A DNA stretch of 45,939 nt. Origin: Pseudomonadota bacterium (lineage in GTDB: Bacteria > Pseudomonadota > Alphaproteobacteria > Rhizobiales > Devosiaceae). A program made the translations under genes and the position numbers. The stretch's first letter is position 1, and every line of letters begins with the position of its first letter. Below, piece after piece: positions 42,610-45,939 of the stretch. The notes below the pieces were generated by a model. The model was not told where the DNA came from. It worked only from the letters and a program-made list of their open reading frames with translations, and searched no databases. The stretch covers positions 1-45,939 of the forward strand of contig JAEYTY010000090.1 of assembly GCA_023433775.1 (NCBI GenBank). The letters are read 5' to 3'.

Positions 42610-43167
42610 TCAGGGTTCCAGCTCGATGTCCCAGTAGAGATAATCGAGCCAGCTCTGGTGCAAATGGTTGGGCGGAAAAGCCCGGCCATTATTGTGCAGG
42701 TCATGCACTGTTGGCGCATAGGGCGCCTGGTGCGGAAACATGCGGATTTCGCTCGGCATCCGATTGGCCTTGCGCAGATTGCAGGGTGCGCAGGCGGCTA
42801 CCACATTTTCCCATGTGGTCAACCCGCCCTTCGAACGCGGAATGACGTGGTCGAAGGTCAGGTCATGCGTCGAGCCGCAATATTGGCACTGGAAGCGATC
42901 GCGCAAAAACACGTTGAAGCGGGTAAAGGCCGGGTGCCGCGCTGGCCGCACATAATCCTTGAGCGATACGACGCTTGGCAGCCGCATTTCAAAGCTGGGC
43001 GAGTGGATCACGGTGTCATAATGCGACACGATATTCACGCGATCGAGGCACACAGCCTTGATGGCGTCCTGCCAGGACCAGAGCGAAAGAGGGTAATAAC
43101 TGAGAGGCCGAAAATCGGCGTTCAGTACCAGGGCGGGACAGGCCTCAGGCGACACGTGGATGGTCAC
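42610..43167 (-). CDS. HNH endonuclease
   Basis: This 185-residue protein has a central HNH domain with C94 and C97, the DH pair at 106-107, N121 and C126/C129 (CQYCGS, FDHVIPRSKGG, CAPCNLRK). Such stand-alone HNH proteins are common in Hyphomicrobiales; the target is unknown. Start is GTG at 43167 with CGGGAG six bases upstream. That ribosome-binding site is one arm of a small hairpin at 43175-43187. No restriction or phage partner is seen. Confidence 0.9.
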   Translation of the reverse strand: MTIHVSPEACPALVLNADFRPLSYYPLSLWSWQDAIKAVCLDRVNIVSHYDTVIHSPSFEMRLPSVVSLKDYVRPARHPAFTRFNVFLRDRFQCQYCGSTHDLTFDHVIPRSKGGLTTWENVVAACAPCNLRKANRMPSEIRMFPHQAPYAPTVHDLHNNGRAFPPNHLHQSWLDYLYWDIELEP

Positions 43168-43174
43168 TTGAGTC

Positions 43175-43187
43175 TCCCGAAACGGGA
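43175..43187 (-). promoter_or_regulatory. Small hairpin covering the ribosome-binding site of the HNH gene
   Basis: On the minus strand TCCCG, TTT, CGGGA can fold, and the downstream arm is the Shine-Dalgarno sequence of the GTG at 43167. A five-pair stem with a three-base loop could lower translation. It may be chance. Confidence 0.3.
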
Positions 43188-43303
43188 ATCGAGTAAGTCC
43201 ATAGCTCCCTTATACTAAGCCCTTTGTGTCAGGGCTGTGAAGCGGGAGATATGCGATTTCGGCAAAAGCCTCCGCGCGCTTGCAACGCGGCCGGGCGACC
43301 CGC

Positions 43304-43972
43304 TCAGTTCGGCCTGTTGTCGGCGATCCGTTCGATAAACGCACTGGCAAACGCCAGTCCATCCGGCGAAATGCCGTGGCCCACGCCGCGGCTCACATGA
43401 TGCACAACCGGTACATCCGCTGCGATCAGTGCCTCTCGCGCCTCGGCGCTATGATTGGGCATCACCACCTCGTCCATATCGCCATGCACGAGGCAGACCG
43501 GCGGCTTGGCCAGTTCATCACTCCCAAAGCCCTCAGGCGGCAGGAAGGCGCCGGAAAAGCCGATCACCCCCATCAGCGTCTGTTCAGCCGGCAGCGAGAG
43601 GCCCACATGCAGCGCCATCATCGCGCCCTGGCTGAAACCGGCGAGGATCGTGCGCTCCGGCGCAATGCCGGTCTGGCTCCACAGATCCTCCAGAAATCCC
43701 GTCAGCACGGGCCGCGCCTTGATCACTCCGGTCTGGCGGCTGGCCAGCCGGTCCCCGGCAAAGTCGATGGCAAACCATTGAAAGCCAGCCATGCTGGTCG
43801 GCTCGGGCGCATGAGGAGACACAAACAGCGCGCCCGGCAACAGATGCTGCCAATGCGGCGCCAGCCCGATCAGATCATCGCCGTCGCTGCCATAGCCATG
43901 CAGCAGAACCACGGCTGCATCGGGCGCACCGCCATTGGCAGGCGCAAGCATTGGGCCGGAAAGTTTGGTCAT
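43304..43972 (-). CDS. Phospholipase/carboxylesterase family alpha/beta hydrolase
   Basis: This 222-residue hydrolase has the nucleophile elbow GFSQG with Ser114, early oxyanion text VVLLHGYGSDGDDL, and a late acid/His region (HGDMDEVV, GVGHGIS). This fits the YpfH/acyl-protein thioesterase-like group of cytoplasmic esterases; the substrate is unknown. Its start overlaps the stop of the upstream glycosylase as ATGA at 43969-43972. Confidence 0.9.
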   Translation of the reverse strand: MTKLSGPMLAPANGGAPDAAVVLLHGYGSDGDDLIGLAPHWQHLLPGALFVSPHAPEPTSMAGFQWFAIDFAGDRLASRQTGVIKARPVLTGFLEDLWSQTGIAPERTILAGFSQGAMMALHVGLSLPAEQTLMGVIGFSGAFLPPEGFGSDELAKPPVCLVHGDMDEVVMPNHSAEAREALIAADVPVVHHVSRGVGHGISPDGLAFASAFIERIADNRPN

Positions 43973-44640
43973 AGAAGGCTCGATTCCCTTTGCTTGAGCG
44001 CGGCAAAATAGCGCCAGAACAACAGCGCCGCCGCCGAGCGGTGTGGCGACCAGTCCCGCGCCATGACGATCATCTCCTTGATCGTCGGGCGGGCGTCAAG
44101 GCCGAGCCCATGATGCGCCGCCTTCAGCAGCGCCAGATCGCCCGCCGGAAAAATATCGGGATGCGCCGCGCAAAACAGCAGATAGACCTCCGCCGTCCAT
44201 GGCCCAATCCCCTTGAGCGCCACCAGCTGCGCAACCGCCTCCTCGGCGGGAAGCGTATCGACATGGTCAAGATCAAGCGCCCCCGAGCCAATGGCTTCCG
44301 CCATGCCGCGCAGCGTCTCATATTTGCCGCGCGAAAACCCCGCCGCCCGGATCGCTTCAGGGTCGAGCTGCAGATAGGTTTCCGGCTCCAGCGCCCCCGG
44401 CAAAACCGAAAACCGTCCCCAGATCGCCGCCGCGCTCGCCACGGAAATCTGCTGCCCGCAGATCACTTTGGCCATTCCTGCAAACCCCTTGGGATTAACG
44501 CGCGGCAAGACCACACCGACCTCGTCCAGCATCGGCGCCAGCGCCGGCTGCAACCCGATCAGCGTTTCAAGATGCCAGGCCACGCCTTCCGGCGTGTCGA
44601 TCATTGGTGTCGGGCTGTTCGCAGAAATGATAGAAGTCAT
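43969..44640 (-). CDS. DNA-3-methyladenine glycosylase (AlkA type)
   Basis: This 223-residue HhH-GPD glycosylase should excise alkylated purines. The helix-hairpin-helix is LKGIGPWTAEVYLL and the catalytic Asp168 follows in PAGDLAL. FAGMAKVICGQQIS and GFSRGKYETL are AlkA-type blocks. The N-terminal AlkA extension is absent, as in many short bacterial forms. No FeS cysteine loop is seen, which argues against MutY/Nth. It is coupled to the esterase gene. Confidence 0.92.
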   Translation of the reverse strand: MTSIISANSPTPMIDTPEGVAWHLETLIGLQPALAPMLDEVGVVLPRVNPKGFAGMAKVICGQQISVASAAAIWGRFSVLPGALEPETYLQLDPEAIRAAGFSRGKYETLRGMAEAIGSGALDLDHVDTLPAEEAVAQLVALKGIGPWTAEVYLLFCAAHPDIFPAGDLALLKAAHHGLGLDARPTIKEMIVMARDWSPHRSAAALLFWRYFAALKQRESSLL

Positions 44641-44666
44641 CGTCTTGAAACTCTCGGCTCCTTCCC

Positions 44667-44733
44667 GCCTCCCCCTCTCAGGGGAGGGTAGCGCAGCTAG
44701 ACCACAGGGTCATAGCGAAGCTGGGGTGGGGGT
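44667..44733. repeat. Half-copy of the palindromic intergenic element
   Basis: The sequence GCCTCCCCCTCTCAGGGG followed by AGGGTAGCG, ATAGC and GCTGGGGTGGGGGT matches the left half of the 24697-24824 element; the right half is missing. It ends 19 bases before the GluQRS start, so it lies in the probable leader of that gene. Confidence 0.75.
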
Positions 44734-44752
44734 AGTTCCACTGGGCCAGTCT

Positions 44753-45595
44753 ATGCCAGCCATCCTCCGCTTCGCTCCCAGCCCTAATGGCCCGCTCCAT
44801 CTCGGCCACGCGCTCTCCGCCCTCGTCACCTGGAATGCAGCTGAAAAACTCGGCGGCACGGCTCTTTTACGCATCGAAGACATCGACAGCACTCGCTGTA
44901 AACCCGAATTTACCGCAGGCATTTTCGAAGACCTCCACTGGCTCGGCCTCACCTGGCCCGAGCCGGTCATGCAACAGTCAGAGCGTTTCGATATCTATGC
45001 CGCAGCCGCCAATCGCCTGCGCGATCAAGACCTGCTCTATCCCTGCTTCTGTTCGCGCAGCGATATCGCGACCCATTCCACCGGCACTGATCCCGACGGC
45101 GCCCCGCTCTATCCCGGCACCTGCCGCCACCTCTCCAATGCCGAACGCATAGAGCGGCTCGAACGCGGCGACCCGGTGCAGTTCCGCCTCGACAATGCAG
45201 CGGCCATCGCCCGCACGGGCCCGCTCACCTGCACAACCATCGGCCCGACAATCCTTGATCGCCCGCAAGTCCGCTATTCCCGCCCAGAGCGCTGGGGCGA
45301 TGTCGTGCTGCAGCGCAAGGATACCCCAACCTCGTACCATCTCAGCGTCGTCGTCGATGACGCCGCCCAGGGCATCACCCATGTCACGCGCGGCCGCGAT
45401 CTCGAAGCCGCCACCGATATTCATGTGCTGCTGCAAATGCTGCTTGGCCTCCCCGCGCCGCTCTACCATTTCCATCGCCTGCTGCTGGGCGATGACGGCG
45501 AAAAGCTCTCCAAATCAAAGGGCTCGCAGAGCCTTGCGGATCTACGAGCCCAGGGTTGGACACCAAGTGACGTGCGCCGCGCGGTAGGGTTTTAG
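44753..45595 (+). CDS. gluQ: Glutamyl-Q tRNA(Asp) synthetase
   Basis: This 280-residue enzyme is a paralogue of GluRS lacking the anticodon-binding domain; it attaches glutamate to queuosine-34 of tRNA-Asp. The HIGH-like motif is HLGH at 16-19 (FAPSPNGPLHLGHALS) and the KMSKS-like motif is KLSKSKG near the C-terminus. Zinc-type cysteines are in PCFCSR and YPGTC. Short length is right for GluQRS. The ATG at 44753 is preferred; the longer open frame upstream overlaps alkA and the repeat. It ends in a 4-base tail overlap with the DUF4260 gene. Confidence 0.93.
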   Translation: MPAILRFAPSPNGPLHLGHALSALVTWNAAEKLGGTALLRIEDIDSTRCKPEFTAGIFEDLHWLGLTWPEPVMQQSERFDIYAAAANRLRDQDLLYPCFCSRSDIATHSTGTDPDGAPLYPGTCRHLSNAERIERLERGDPVQFRLDNAAAIARTGPLTCTTIGPTILDRPQVRYSRPERWGDVVLQRKDTPTSYHLSVVVDDAAQGITHVTRGRDLEAATDIHVLLQMLLGLPAPLYHFHRLLLGDDGEKLSKSKGSQSLADLRAQGWTPSDVRRAVGF

Positions 45596-45939
45596 CCCTT
45601 CTTCCCGATGCGTCCCAAATGCGTGTCCTGAAACGCCGTCTCGGCCTTGAGCCCATAGCCGAACATCCGGTCAAAGCCCGAATGGGCCAGCCATAGCGCG
45701 CCCAGCGCGGTCAGAAGTGGTGAGGCCAGCACCCCGCCAGCCGCCATCAAGACCACGCCAAACGCATAGACATGCACCAAATTGTAAATCCACGATCCGA
45801 TGCGCGGGCCGAGCCCATAGCCGAGGAAACTGAGATCAGGCGCAAAGAACACAATCAGCGCCAGCCACCAGGGCAGATCGGCACCGGCAAGACCAAACAG
45901 CACAATCCCGGCCGCAAAAACCAGCGCACCTTCAACACG
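45592..45939 (-). CDS. DUF4260 family membrane protein (5' end cut by window)
   Basis: The frame is open from the window end through RVEGALVFAAGI into LFGLAG, so the true start is beyond 45939. About 115 residues are visible, with three or four hydrophobic helices, and the family stretches FFAPDLSFLGYGLGPRIG, YNLVHVYAFG and HSGFDRMFGYGLK. DUF4260 members are small membrane proteins of unknown function. The TAA stop overlaps the gluQ stop tail to tail. Confidence 0.85.
   Translation of the reverse strand, partial: RVEGALVFAAGIVLFGLAGADLPWWLALIVFFAPDLSFLGYGLGPRIGSWIYNLVHVYAFGVVLMAAGGVLASPLLTALGALWLAHSGFDRMFGYGLKAETAFQDTHLGRIGKKG

Noticed and set aside
42610..43167. HNH protein as part of a restriction or antiphage system
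   Set aside because: Neighbours are a dehydrogenase and an esterase; no methyltransferase, helicase or toxin partner is seen.

Overview
The window looks like chromosomal DNA of a GC-rich alphaproteobacterium of the order Hyphomicrobiales (Rhizobiales). The evidence is the aerobic cobalamin pair cobS-cobT next to a C-terminal J-domain protein and bolA, the aroK-aroB-CNNM/CBS order, secA beside a parvulin and argJ, a pcaQ/pcaDCHGB protocatechuate block, and many ATGA stop/start overlaps. A Devosia-like genus is my best guess, from general impression only. I recognise no tRNA, rRNA, CRISPR array, prophage, transposase or integron.

Layout. 1-4457: phytase-type esterase-like protein (cut by the window edge), cobT, cobS, a J-domain protein and bolA. 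4478-7477: CNNM/CBS transporter-like protein, aroB and aroK on the minus strand. 7627-9839: small membrane protein, xerD and accA. 10013-11929: L,D-transpeptidase-like lipoprotein and an unknown single-pass membrane protein. 12000-18689: secA on the minus strand; parvulin, argJ, GNAT, mutT and a lone Flp pilin on the plus strand. 18703-20975: lipoprotein M48 metalloprotease and a secreted SNase-like protein. 21092-25942: LysR regulator PcaQ divergent from pcaD-pcaC-pcaH-pcaG-(repeat)-pcaB, taking protocatechuate through ring cleavage to 3-oxoadipate. 26021-26317: an AT-richer orphan membrane ORF.

26332-30570: a two-component Rieske O-demethylase-like system (reductase, GntR/FCD regulator, oxygenase), divergent from a single-domain MetE-like protein. 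30628-33896: allophanate hydrolase without a visible urea carboxylase, a DUF72 protein and DsbB. 33970-42599: an apparent acid-catabolism island. Seven minus-strand genes (two permeases, binding protein, ATPase, FAH/MhpD-like hydratase, RraA-like aldolase, enolase-superfamily dehydratase) face three plus-strand genes (GntR/FCD regulator, D-2-hydroxyacid dehydrogenase, SDR). Together they hold uptake, dehydration, oxidation, C-C cleavage and control for an unidentified small acid. 42610-45939: HNH nuclease, alpha/beta esterase, AlkA-type glycosylase, GluQRS and a DUF4260 protein cut by the window edge.

The non-coding DNA carries at least three families of short palindromic intergenic repeats. 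One, at 24697-24824, has a perfect 24-bp terminal inverted repeat and related copies at 27405-27500 and 44667-44733. The 27.33-27.53 kb spacer is a mosaic of pieces from all three families. The items most worth following are the uncharacterised acid cluster, the Rieske oxygenase/core-MetE pairing with repeated TGTATACA operator-like sites, and the mosaic repeats.
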